Notes under the pieces: generated by a model
What the model was told of the DNA's origin: nothing
The model's input: the letters and a program-made list of their open reading frames with translations, nothing else
The model's database searches: none
Shown: positions 25,424-32,942 of the stretch, one piece after another
How the letters are laid out: every line of letters starts with the position of its first letter
Position numbering within the stretch: the stretch's first letter is position 1
Made by a program: the position numbers and the translations under genes
DNA from: Westiellopsis prolifica IICB1
GTDB taxonomy: Bacteria; Cyanobacteriota; Cyanobacteriia; Cyanobacteriales; Nostocaceae
DNA: 34,116 nt
Direction: 5' to 3'
Assembly: GCF_004323185.1 (NCBI RefSeq)
Contig: NZ_NAPS01000001.1
Coordinates: 39,693 to 73,808 of the forward strand

Positions 25424-27304
25424 ATGTCTATCAAATATTTGTGTAAACTAGCAAATACAGTTGATACGAGTGTGATTCATATGAAAATGGAACCTGCATA
25501 CACTTCTGTGGGGAAAATTTTTGAGTACAGACCAATGTTTTTTATCCCTAAATATCAAAGAGCTTATGCATGGGAAGCTGAATCTGTTGAAGATTTTGTC
25601 AAAGATTTGAAAAACTGTTTTGAAAGAAGAAAATCAAATACGCCTGTTAATCATTTTTTTGGAGGGGTTCTCTGCGTTAGATATCCTGTTGCAGGAGCAG
25701 TAAATCAATATGAGTATGAAATTATTGATGGGCAACAAAGAATTTCAACCTTTACACTACTGATGTCTTGTTTAATCAAGATATATAAAGAGTTGCTAGA
25801 ACAAGCTAAGAGTTCAGCAGATAAAAATAATGAATTTATATTGGAAGGACGCATCAAAGCCCTCTCCGAAAGATTTATAGAGTTCAGTCAAGAGGTTCAA
25901 CGAAAGGTAAACTCTGTTGAAGTTATGAGACTATCGAGAGCAGATCATCTTTTCTATAAAGAATTGATCCGTGAAATGAATCCATCTCCTTCAAGAGATT
26001 CTCATCAAAAGATCAATCATGCATACCAAACTCTTCTAAAAGCAGTACTAAATATCATCAGTCAATCAAAATTAGAAGAAAAAATGGATGATCTTGAAAT
26101 AATACAAAATATTATAGATAATGATTTCACAATACTATATATGGTAACTGACAGTAAAGAAGATGCGTTTAGATTATTTCAAGTTATTAATGATAGAGGA
26201 ACCAATTTAACAGTTGGTGATTTATTAAAGGCAAAAACTTTAGAGATTTTAGAAGGTTTCAGAGATTATCAAGATAGTTGTGAAGCTTTCTGGGACAATA
26301 TTCTTGCTGATTCTCCATCAAAAACAGAAAATTATTTAAACTGGATCTATGAATCTTACAAAGGAAAGAGAGCTAAACAAGATGAATTATTTGATATGTT
26401 GCTTGATGGCTTCTTTCCAGAACATAAAAAACATAAAATTGAAAACTTTACATATTGTGAATCAAAACAAGTTTATCAAACAGTAAAAAATATACATGAG
26501 GATATTTTTAAGTGTAGAAAATTGCTAGAAGGACAGTGGTTACATACACAACAGCAACCAATAACTAATTGGGACAGAACTCGCTTAAATATTCTTTTGA
26601 AAGAACTTGATCATACTTTATCTGTACCGCTATTTCTAGCAGCTTCACAACTTGACCATAAGGTTTTTTCAGAAATAGTACAGATTGTGGAAAAAGCTTA
26701 TTTTAGGTATAAAATAATATGTAATCAGCACGCCACACCATTAAAAAATATTTATTATGAAGAATCACTCGCTATCAGAGAAAAATCAAGCTCTTATGAC
26801 GTCTCAGGACTAAGAGATAAACTACATAAATTAATTCGCTCGAAAGCATCAGATATCTCCTTTCAAAATGGTCTTGAAATATTAGAATATAAAGAATCGG
26901 GAGGAAGTAATAAACCTCTTAAATACTTTTTGATGACACTAGAATATTATTATCAATGGTATCAATCTGGAGCTATAGGAACTCCATTATGTAAAGATAA
27001 AAGTAGAGTCTATGACTTTGCAGGTACTTCAATTGAACATATATATCCACAAAATGCAGATGAGAATTTTAGAGACGAAAATTTAGAACCACTGAAAAAT
27101 ACATTGGGAAATCTGATTATTTTAGATCCCAGGCAGAATACTATAGGCGGAAATGACCCTTTTGTCACAAAAAGGTCACTTTATCAAGAATCATCAGTAC
27201 TATTGACTAGAAATATAGCAACAAACGAAACCTGGAGTGAAAAAGAAATCAAAAATCATAAAAATTTACTTATGGATATTGCGCTCAAAGTTTTTTATCC
27301 ATGA
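25424..27304 (+). CDS. GmrSD-like DUF262/DUF1524 restriction or defence protein
   Basis: 626 aa single-chain protein. The N-terminal DUF262 (ParB/sulfiredoxin-like) domain contains PKYQRAYAWE and the DGQQRISTF motif (D102 to R106). It uses NTP in the known family. The middle is helical. The C-terminal DUF1524 is HNH-like, with SIEHIYPQN (H539) and LGNLIILDPRQNT. In E. coli phage-defence GmrSD the same pairing gives a type IV restriction enzyme that cuts modified DNA, with the two parts on one or two chains. Here both key motifs look intact. The gene is AT-rich and uses AT-rich codons compared with its neighbours, suggesting transfer. A second ATG at 25481 (MKMEPAYTSVGK) is a plausible alternative start. 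No methylase is adjacent, as expected for type IV. Confidence 0.85.
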   Translation: MSIKYLCKLANTVDTSVIHMKMEPAYTSVGKIFEYRPMFFIPKYQRAYAWEAESVEDFVKDLKNCFERRKSNTPVNHFFGGVLCVRYPVAGAVNQYEYEIIDGQQRISTFTLLMSCLIKIYKELLEQAKSSADKNNEFILEGRIKALSERFIEFSQEVQRKVNSVEVMRLSRADHLFYKELIREMNPSPSRDSHQKINHAYQTLLKAVLNIISQSKLEEKMDDLEIIQNIIDNDFTILYMVTDSKEDAFRLFQVINDRGTNLTVGDLLKAKTLEILEGFRDYQDSCEAFWDNILADSPSKTENYLNWIYESYKGKRAKQDELFDMLLDGFFPEHKKHKIENFTYCESKQVYQTVKNIHEDIFKCRKLLEGQWLHTQQQPITNWDRTRLNILLKELDHTLSVPLFLAASQLDHKVFSEIVQIVEKAYFRYKIICNQHATPLKNIYYEESLAIREKSSSYDVSGLRDKLHKLIRSKASDISFQNGLEILEYKESGGSNKPLKYFLMTLEYYYQWYQSGAIGTPLCKDKSRVYDFAGTSIEHIYPQNADENFRDENLEPLKNTLGNLIILDPRQNTIGGNDPFVTKRSLYQESSVLLTRNIATNETWSEKEIKNHKNLLMDIALKVFYP

Positions 27305-27334
27305 TTTTCAACTACGAAAATTGTACTTTTGTAC

Positions 27335-27404
27335 GTTGTTGGATCAGTGCGATCGCCCTCGTGTATGGTTATGAGTCAGAGCGATCGCACTGAGGAAGTA
27401 TTCA
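27335..27404. repeat. HIP1-containing inverted repeat
   Basis: CAGTGCGATCGC near 27346 and GCGATCGCACTG near 27382 face each other around a loop of about 26 bases, just after the GmrSD-like gene. They form a hairpin that could act as a terminator. Each arm includes a HIP1 octamer. Confidence 0.5.
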
Positions 27405-27457
27405 TCTAAAATATAATTAGGATTGAATTTAGTATTGAATTCGGTGCTGAAGCTCCT

Positions 27458-27808
27458 ATGATCAACCTAGAGAATATTCACTCACTCACAGATTTCAAGC
27501 GCAATGTCAAACAGTTTCTAGAACGTATCAAAGCAACAAAATCTCCCCTCATCCTGACTGTCAATGGTAAAGCAGAAATTGTTGTCCAGGATGCTAGTGC
27601 ATTTCAAGAAATGACAGATCGGCTTCAACATGTAGAAGAAGAACTACGAAAGCTAAAGCTAGAAGCGTTGCAGCGTGATATTGCGATTGGAGCCGAGCAA
27701 CTGAAGAATGATCAGTACACCGAATATGATGATGAGTCGTTACCTAGTTTGCTGGAAACCATCAAAGCGCGAGGACAGCATCACCTGCTTCAGGAACAAT
27801 CAGAATGA
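27458..27808 (+). CDS. Phd/YefM-type antitoxin
   Basis: 116 aa. The N-terminal part (SLTDFKRNVKQFLERIKATK, then PLILTVNGKAEIVVQDASAFQEM) has the Phd/YefM DNA-binding fold. The C-terminal half is charged and helical (HVEEELRKLKLEALQRDIAIG), the usual toxin-binding tail, here longer than average with an acidic DDESLPSLLE segment. In intact systems this protein neutralises a ParE/RelE toxin and represses the operon. Its stop overlaps the start of the toxin by ATGA, which shows translational coupling. The toxin is broken, so this is an orphan antitoxin. A HIP1 hairpin separates it from the restriction-like gene. Confidence 0.88.
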   Translation: MINLENIHSLTDFKRNVKQFLERIKATKSPLILTVNGKAEIVVQDASAFQEMTDRLQHVEEELRKLKLEALQRDIAIGAEQLKNDQYTEYDDESLPSLLETIKARGQHHLLQEQSE

Positions 27809-27876
27809 ATCGCTACAGACTTTCTCAACAAGCCGAACAAGACTTGGAAGATATTTGGATTTACCTGCTTTCCTAG
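27805..27876 (+). pseudogene. ParE-type toxin, truncated after 23 codons
   Basis: The frame begins at ATG 27805, overlapping the antitoxin stop. It reads MNRYRLSQQAEQDLEDIWIY and stops at TAG 27874-27876. The first 20 residues are the usual ParE N-terminus, but the remaining about 70 residues are missing. The following bases (27877-27908) show no continuation in any frame. The break is probably a deletion between this point and the downstream GST gene. Confidence 0.8.
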
Positions 27877-27908
27877 TCTTTAGTATTTATTATTGACATA
27901 TTTCTTCC

Positions 27909-28574
27909 CTACTTTACATGATTTGCACGAGCCATTTCACGCTGTCTTAACTTCACAAGAACTCGCTTAAATTGTTCAAATTCTGCTTGACTCAATTCTG
28001 TTTTTTGCCATGCTGGACGTTGCATTAAGCGTTCAAACCAATCATTTAAATTAGGATAATTGCCAAAATTCATTCCTAACTTAGTAAACAAAGATATATC
28101 TGTACCAACGACAATATCTGCCAAAGTTAACTGTTCACCACCAAAAAAAGAGTTATTACCTAGAGTTGTCATCAAAAATTTGAATACAGTATCGATATGC
28201 TGCTTTGCTTGGATAAATTTGGGTGAATCTTCTGTTTCAAAAATTAAAGCAACCATTTTTGGCAATAGTTCATTTGTAGATACCATTTGCACCATTCTGA
28301 CAGTTGCTAATGCTTCAGCACTTTTTGGTAATAATCTGGGTTGAGGATATTTTGTTTCTAAGTAATCCAAAATTGCCAGCGATTCTAACACTCTAAAATT
28401 ATCATCAACGATGACGGGAATGTGATGAAATGGATTTAGTTCTAAATAATCTGGTTGTAATTGATCGCCATCTAATTTCATTAAAATTGGCTCAAAAGCG
28501 ATTTCTTTTTCTAGCAGAGTCCGCCATACACGACGAGCCATTGGCGATCGCGGATTGTAATAAAACTTGAGCAT
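27909..28574 (-). CDS. Glutathione S-transferase family protein
   Basis: 221 aa. The N-terminal thioredoxin-like domain reads MLKFYYNPRSPMARRVWRT with Ser10 as the likely catalytic position. It continues with the glutathione-binding NPFHHIPVIVDD and VLESLAILDYLE. The C-terminal helical domain has LTLADIVVGTDISLF and the LNDWFERLMQRPAWQKT motif. It conjugates glutathione to electrophiles or reduces them in the cytoplasm. A strong GGAGGAG precedes the ATG at 28574. It lies 26 bp after the other GST gene on the same strand, so they form an operon, probably under the adjacent TetR regulator. The substrate is unknown. Confidence 0.9.
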   Translation of the reverse strand: MLKFYYNPRSPMARRVWRTLLEKEIAFEPILMKLDGDQLQPDYLELNPFHHIPVIVDDNFRVLESLAILDYLETKYPQPRLLPKSAEALATVRMVQMVSTNELLPKMVALIFETEDSPKFIQAKQHIDTVFKFLMTTLGNNSFFGGEQLTLADIVVGTDISLFTKLGMNFGNYPNLNDWFERLMQRPAWQKTELSQAEFEQFKRVLVKLRQREMARANHVK

Positions 28575-28600
28575 AGTAATCTCCTCCTCAGAAAACTAAA

Positions 28601-29395
28601 TTAACTGTTTCGCTCACGATAAAGACGCAACACAAAATCACCAGCAGGTGTTTTTCTGAATGCATTAATTTCAGATACAAGTTTGTGTGGTAAATGTTGG
28701 TAACTAATACTTCGCATTGGATATTCTGAAGGTTGTACAGCAGGAGCAGCAAGCGTTGCAAAAGTGAGATCAGCAGCAGAAAATTTATCTCCTACTAAAT
28801 AAGTGCGTCCATCTGCTAACAATTTGTTGACCTGCTCAAAAATGCTTTGAATTTTATCGTAAGCTTGTGCAGCAGACTCTGGATTTATATTTAGTTTACG
28901 TTGAGCAAATGAACGAGTAACAGGAAAAAGTATTGGAAATAACGCCCGCTCAAAAAAAGGAACACCATAACACCATCTGCTTTGCATAATTTTGTAGTCA
29001 TTCATGATATGAAAATAACTCCAAGAGCGTGTAGCAGGGCCTAGTTGGGAGTTAAATAAATTTTCTAGTTCTTCTACTTTTTGGCACTGGTTTAAATCGG
29101 TAGGGTAAAGTTTAGCGTCGCTAGGGACTATTGAATCTAAGTATCTTAAAATATCAGTTGAATCGATAAAAATTCCTGTTTCCGTGACCAAAACAGGTGT
29201 TGTTTTGCCACCAACACGACCTGTTGCTAATAGATGAAATGGTGGTGTATGTCTTTCTTCCACATATATAACTTTCAATTTGTCCAACGCCCATCTTGCT
29301 TTTTCGCAATAATGACTAATCGGAATAGTAATAAGACAGAAAGGTTTTGTTGGATTATCAATAGTTGTTTTCATGGTTTGATCATGCAATTTCAT
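28601..29395 (-). CDS. Glutathione S-transferase-like protein
   Basis: 264 aa. The N-terminal glutathione-binding domain has LITIPISHYCEKARWALDKL. This SHYCxKARW pattern suggests Ser or Cys chemistry. GGKTTPVLVTETGIFIDSTD follows. A longer middle with FHIMNDYKIMQSRWCYG and a C-terminal KFSAADLTFATLAAP complete it. It is longer than the partner GST (221 aa) and may belong to a different GST subclass. The ATG at 29395 and an internal one at 29374 are both possible; neither has a ribosome binding site. An operator-like palindrome lies seven bases upstream of the first. It is first in a two-gene GST operon. Confidence 0.85.
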   Translation of the reverse strand: MKLHDQTMKTTIDNPTKPFCLITIPISHYCEKARWALDKLKVIYVEERHTPPFHLLATGRVGGKTTPVLVTETGIFIDSTDILRYLDSIVPSDAKLYPTDLNQCQKVEELENLFNSQLGPATRSWSYFHIMNDYKIMQSRWCYGVPFFERALFPILFPVTRSFAQRKLNINPESAAQAYDKIQSIFEQVNKLLADGRTYLVGDKFSAADLTFATLAAPAVQPSEYPMRSISYQHLPHKLVSEINAFRKTPAGDFVLRLYRERNS

Positions 29396-29401
29396 AAATT
29401 A

Positions 29402-29415
29402 AGACCGTTCGGTCT
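29402..29415. promoter_or_regulatory. TetR-family operator upstream of the GST operon
   Basis: AGACCGTTCGGTCT is a palindrome of two AGACCG half-sites with a two-base centre. It lies between the GST gene start (29395) and the TetR gene stop (29457). It resembles the AGACC...GGTCT sites I associate with NemR-like regulators. Confidence 0.7.
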
Positions 29416-29456
29416 GTAAAATGGCAAAAAAATATATTTGATAAATTCAAGACAGC

Positions 29457-30050
29457 TTAAGTTTGTAAGTTATTGCTCATGTAATCATTTAAATGTTTGA
29501 TTGCTCTATCTAAATGAATCTCATCTCCGTATAATTTACTCATCATTACGGCTCCTTCGAGCATAGCAATCATAATAGTTGCAAATTCATCAGCGTTAAC
29601 AGTTGGACGAATCTCTCCTCTTTCAATTCCTTTTTTGATAATTAAACAAATCAGTTCGCGCCAAGAAGTCATCGCTTGTTGAGCGCGTTCCCGTAACGCT
29701 GGATGTGTATCATCACTTTCAATTGCAGTATTCAATAATGGACATCCTCCCTTGATGGGTGAATGGTTTATGTATCTGTGAAATACACCCATGATTGCTT
29801 GCAAACGCTCGATCGCATGACGTTTACTTCGCCAAGCATCTCTGTAAAGCTTTTTAATTTGAGCGATCGCATAATCAAAAGCCTGTAGCGCTAATTCATC
29901 TTTGCTGCTGAAATGATTATATATACCTCCTTTTTGCAAACCCGTTACCCGCATGATGTCTGATATAGATGAACCAGCATATCCCTGTTGATTAAACAGT
30001 TCGGCTGCTTGTTGGAGAATTTTCGCTTTTGTTTCTTCGCCTTTAGACAT
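29457..30050 (-). CDS. TetR family transcriptional regulator (NemR/AcuR-like)
   Basis: 197 aa from the ATG at 30050; a TTG one codon earlier is not needed. The helix-turn-helix spans about residues 25-46 (GSSISDIMRVTGLQKGGIYN, HF). The C-terminal domain contains IKGGCPLLNTAIESDD with Cys103, similar to the GC-L-N segment of NemR-type repressors, whose Cys senses electrophiles. Ligand sensing here is inference. The gene is co-oriented with the GST pair, and palindromic AGACC-type operators occur both before it (30061-30076) and before the GST genes (29402-29415). This suggests it represses itself and them. Confidence 0.9.
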   Translation of the reverse strand: MSKGEETKAKILQQAAELFNQQGYAGSSISDIMRVTGLQKGGIYNHFSSKDELALQAFDYAIAQIKKLYRDAWRSKRHAIERLQAIMGVFHRYINHSPIKGGCPLLNTAIESDDTHPALRERAQQAMTSWRELICLIIKKGIERGEIRPTVNADEFATIMIAMLEGAVMMSKLYGDEIHLDRAIKHLNDYMSNNLQT

Positions 30051-30060
30051 CAAATATTTT

Positions 30061-30076
30061 CAGACCGATTAGTCTG
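30061..30076. promoter_or_regulatory. TetR-family operator upstream of the regulator gene
   Basis: CAGACCGATTAGTCTG is an imperfect palindrome with arms CAGAC/GTCTG. It starts 10 bases upstream of the regulator's ATG and matches the AGACCG half-site at 29402-29415. The second half-site is degenerate (TAGTCT). Confidence 0.6.
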
Positions 30077-30111
30077 ATTAAATTTAGCATGATAAATGAT
30101 TTTCGGTCAAC

Positions 30112-30367
30112 CGATTTTAGATTTGCGATTTTGGATTCACCCAAACCACAACAGACAATTAATTTTAGATTTTGGATTGAATAATCTTCTAATCCAAAAT
30201 TCTGTGATACCATTTCACAAAAAATCTGATACAAATACAGACCCTGTACCAGACGCGATATATCGCGTCTGGTACAAAATTTATGTGTATCGTGATTAAC
30301 GTGAAATGGTATGACCGGGGTTTGAACCAAAAAAATAATCTAAAATCCAAAATCCAAAATCTAAAAT
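30112..30367. repeat. Nested short tandem repeats flanking a MITE-like element
   Basis: Units of ATTTTAGATTTTGGATT (30115-30180) and AATCTAAAATCCAAAATCC (30337-30367) flank the element at 30207-30312 in opposite sense. The outer tracts form an imperfect inverted repeat. No gene is supported between 30076 and 30429; open frames here are translations of the repeats. Confidence 0.65.
30207..30312. mobile_element. MITE-like element with 12-bp terminal inverted repeats
   Basis: ATACCATTTCAC (30207-30218) and GTGAAATGGTAT (30301-30312) are perfect inverted copies. Weaker pairing continues inward (GATACA...TGTATC). A perfect 32-bp palindrome (30245-30276) with core GACGCGATATATCGCGTC is nested inside. 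No target duplication was recognised. Confidence 0.65.
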
Positions 30368-30429
30368 TGGCACGGTCAAGCATGGTTTCATAGAGGCGTA
30401 AATATATACACCTCTACTGAAATTTTGCG

Positions 30430-31584
30430 TTAAGCGCAGAGAGTGAGAATTTTTTCCACAGTCTGAGGATTTACATCTTGGTGTTCGCCTAAAGCGACAT
30501 AACCACGTTTTTCCAGACGTTCAAGAATTACAGGTACTGAGTCTAAGCTTAGACCATAATCAGAAAGACGAGTCCGTACACCCACTGATTCAAAAAAGTC
30601 ACGAGTTTTGGCGATCGCTAACTCAACTCGTTCTTCTTGAGAACCATCGATAATGTTCCAAACTCTTTCAGCATACTGGAGAAGTTTTTGCCACTTGCGA
30701 TCGCGTTTGATTGAGAGGGTACAAGGTAATACAATTGCTAGAGTCTGAGCATGATCTAAACCGTGGAGTGCGGTTAACTCATGACCAATCATGTGGGTTG
30801 TCCAATCTTGGGGTACTCCAACACCAATCAACCCGTTAAGTGCCATCGTCGCACACCACATTACCGAAGCACGTGCATCATAATCTTGAGGATTAGCTAA
30901 GGTTTTTGGCCCTTCCTCAATCAGCGTTTTCAGTATTGACTCAGCCATCCGGTCTTGTAGTGGTGCATTGGCTGGATAAGTCAAATACTGCTCCATCACA
31001 TGAGTATAAGCATCGACTATGCCATTACTTACCTGTCTTTGGGGTAGAGAAAAAGTTGTTTCTGGGTCGAGAACCGAGAAAACAGGAAACACTAAAGGAC
31101 TACCAAAGTAAAGTTTTTCTTGAGTTTCCCACTTAGTTACAACTGAGTTTATATTCATTTCTGACCCAGTTGCTGGCAGAGTTAATACTATACCAAGGGG
31201 TACAGCAGCCGTTATAGATGCTTGCTTGGCCAGGATATCCCAAGGATCGCCAGCAAAAGGAACTGCGGCGGCGATAAACTTAGTACCATCAGCAACAGAA
31301 CCGCCTCCTACAGCCAGTAGAAAATCTATACCCTCATTTCGCACCAACTCAACTGCTTTCATGAGAGTTTCAAAGTGAGGATTTGGTTCAATTCCGCCAA
31401 ACTCAATGACATTACGTCCAGCTAATGCAGACTTGACCTGCTCGTAGACACCGTTAGTTTTGATGCTACCACCACCGTAGGTCATGAGAATTTTGGCATC
31501 AGCAGGAATTTCAGCAGCAATGTTAGCAATTTGACCTTTGCCAAACAGGATTTTTACTGGATTATAAAATACAAAGTTTTCCAT
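30430..31584 (-). CDS. YqhD-like NADPH-dependent aldehyde reductase (iron-type alcohol dehydrogenase)
   Basis: 384 aa, the normal length for the group. The N-terminal nucleotide-binding part has MENFVFYNPVKILFGKGQI and the GGGS motifs (TYGGGSIKTNG, LLAVGGGSVADGTKF, where the Asp-poor GGGSxxDxxK pattern fits). The metal-binding region shows DAYTHVMEQY and HMIGHELTALHGLDHAQ, the His/Asp ligands of group III alcohol dehydrogenases. YqhD-type enzymes reduce toxic short aldehydes with NADPH in the cytoplasm. It lies about 380 bp upstream of the tetR-GST cluster on the same strand, separated by repeats, and probably has its own promoter. A role in detoxification with the GSTs is inference. Confidence 0.92.
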   Translation of the reverse strand: MENFVFYNPVKILFGKGQIANIAAEIPADAKILMTYGGGSIKTNGVYEQVKSALAGRNVIEFGGIEPNPHFETLMKAVELVRNEGIDFLLAVGGGSVADGTKFIAAAVPFAGDPWDILAKQASITAAVPLGIVLTLPATGSEMNINSVVTKWETQEKLYFGSPLVFPVFSVLDPETTFSLPQRQVSNGIVDAYTHVMEQYLTYPANAPLQDRMAESILKTLIEEGPKTLANPQDYDARASVMWCATMALNGLIGVGVPQDWTTHMIGHELTALHGLDHAQTLAIVLPCTLSIKRDRKWQKLLQYAERVWNIIDGSQEERVELAIAKTRDFFESVGVRTRLSDYGLSLDSVPVILERLEKRGYVALGEHQDVNPQTVEKILTLCA

Positions 31585-31609
31585 TTGACACCTGAATTTG
31601 AGTACGACA

Positions 31610-31900
31610 ACAATTAATCCAAGACTGGTAATTCCAGATTTGAGAGGAATTCGTCAAGCTGTTTCCTATGGTTTAGGCTTCAGTGTTTTGCCTGATTATT
31701 TATGTAACATTTGAATAGAAAACCACTGCTTAACACTTGTTATCAAACCTGTGGAACCTGTGACTAACCAAATTTGGCTTGCGTTTCGCAAATCTGACAG
31801 ACAAGTGCAAAAGACAAAAATATTGTTACAGTTTTTGGAGCAGAAGAGCCGCATAAAGAACAGTTGCAAAGCGACTCTTAAAAAGACGAACGAGCAGTAG
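31610..31900 (+). pseudogene. LysR-type regulator remnant, C-terminal part with in-frame stop
   Basis: In the frame of 31619 the sequence reads PRLVIPDLRGIRQAVSYGLG, then FSVLPDYLCNI, a TGA stop at 31712-31714, and continues LVIKPVEPVTNQIWLAFRKS to a TAG at 31898-31900. Both halves match the effector-binding domain end of LysR regulators (VLPxYLC; NQIWLAFRKSDRQ). The helix-turn-helix and most of the effector domain are absent. The neighbouring aldehyde reductase gene starts 26 bp away on the opposite strand. Confidence 0.75.
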
Positions 31901-32628
31901 CACAAAAATCAACTCAAAAACCGTGGTTCTACGACGGCTTTAAACCCATTATTTTTGGTAAACTTCATCTCTTTATGTCATACAACTCTGACATTTCATT
32001 AATCGTCATACGTGAATCAAAAGATTTTAAACTTCTTAAAACATATGGAGGGTTTTAGCTCCGGACAAAGAATCGGCATAAAATTCTCGATTTTTGCGGT
32101 ATTATCCCGTTTTACAAGAAATTGATTGCTCATAGCTCAAGTACGTTTTAACGTATTGAATCAAAATAGAACCTCACGGACAATCACGCCCACAACGAGA
32201 GGATGAAAAATCCACTATTGTGCAAGGCGAGAAACACAGATAGGATAAGGAACAGTTAGATTCCCAATCCCCAATCTCTAATTTTTAATTTTTAATTTTT
32301 AATTTTTAATTGTTTTCTCCCCTGTTACCCTGGCAACAGGGGTTTTTGCTAAGTATTTTTTCCTACTTTTAGCAGTGTTTTGAGTGAAACAAATGCTCTT
32401 TTTCAAGAACAAATCCTGAAATCCATATAAATTAATGGTTTCATCTATCCACTTCTGGCTTGAACACTTTAGAATGATTCATTGAAAAGTCGAGCCGATG
32501 AGAGTTACAGGAGTTTTAAGCAAAAATACTCTCACAGACGGCTTTTGTAAATCTCAAAACAGGGATTTAGGTAGAGATGCGTCAAATGTATCTGTACAAA
32601 ATCTCAAGTAAACCTCAAGGAGTTTGAC
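31901..32628. other. Long gap before hup with a strong terminator
   Basis: This 730-bp stretch has no supported gene. AATTTTT heptamers repeat four times at about 32279-32311, followed by an intrinsic terminator (32319-32347). The last 280 bp must contain the hup promoter; no clear box was recognised. Confidence 0.55.
32319..32347 (+). terminator. Strong intrinsic terminator without an obvious upstream gene
   Basis: CCCCTGTT, an eight-base loop and AACAGGGG followed by TTTTT form a perfect plus-strand terminator. The nearest plus-strand gene upstream is the LysR remnant ending at 31900. On the minus strand no T-run follows. Confidence 0.8.
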
Positions 32629-32913
32629 ATGAATAAAGGTGAATTAGTTGATGCAGTGGCTGAAAAGGCTAGCGTAACCAAAAAACAAGCGGATGCTGTC
32701 TTAACTGCTGCTTTGGAAACTATCATTGAAGCAGTTTCCTCTGGTGATAAAGTGACCCTAGTGGGATTTGGTTCTTTTGAATCACGGGAACGCAAAGCCC
32801 GTGAAGGACGTAACCCCAAAACCAACGAAAAGATGGAAATTCCTGCAACAAAGGTTCCTGCTTTCTCAGCGGGTAAGCTGTTTAGAGAGAAAGTTGCACC
32901 CCCAAAATCTTAG
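32629..32913 (+). CDS. hup: DNA-binding protein HU
   Basis: 94 aa, full length. The product begins MNKGELVDAVAEKASVTKKQ and has GFGSFESRERKAREGRNPKT, the beta-arm that wraps DNA, ending KLFREKVAPPKS. AAGGAG lies about seven bases before the ATG at 32629. HU is the main nucleoid protein; the Anabaena homologue (hanA) is needed for heterocyst differentiation (Khudyakov and Wolk), which is established for Anabaena and not shown here. It is followed after 29 bp by the cobD-like gene on the same strand, so they may be cotranscribed. Confidence 0.97.
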   Translation: MNKGELVDAVAEKASVTKKQADAVLTAALETIIEAVSSGDKVTLVGFGSFESRERKAREGRNPKTNEKMEIPATKVPAFSAGKLFREKVAPPKS

Positions 32914-32942
32914 TCAATGTTTTTGTAGGGAAATCTTTTGTA

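Noticed and set aside
30043-30383. Several open frames around the tetR upstream region
   Set aside because: They share a DAIYRVW peptide that is the translated GACGCGATATATCGCGTC palindrome, so they are repeat artefacts.
31696-31905. 69-codon minus-strand frame next to the aldehyde reductase
   Set aside because: It is antisense to the LysR remnant, whose plus-strand translation is clearly recognisable.
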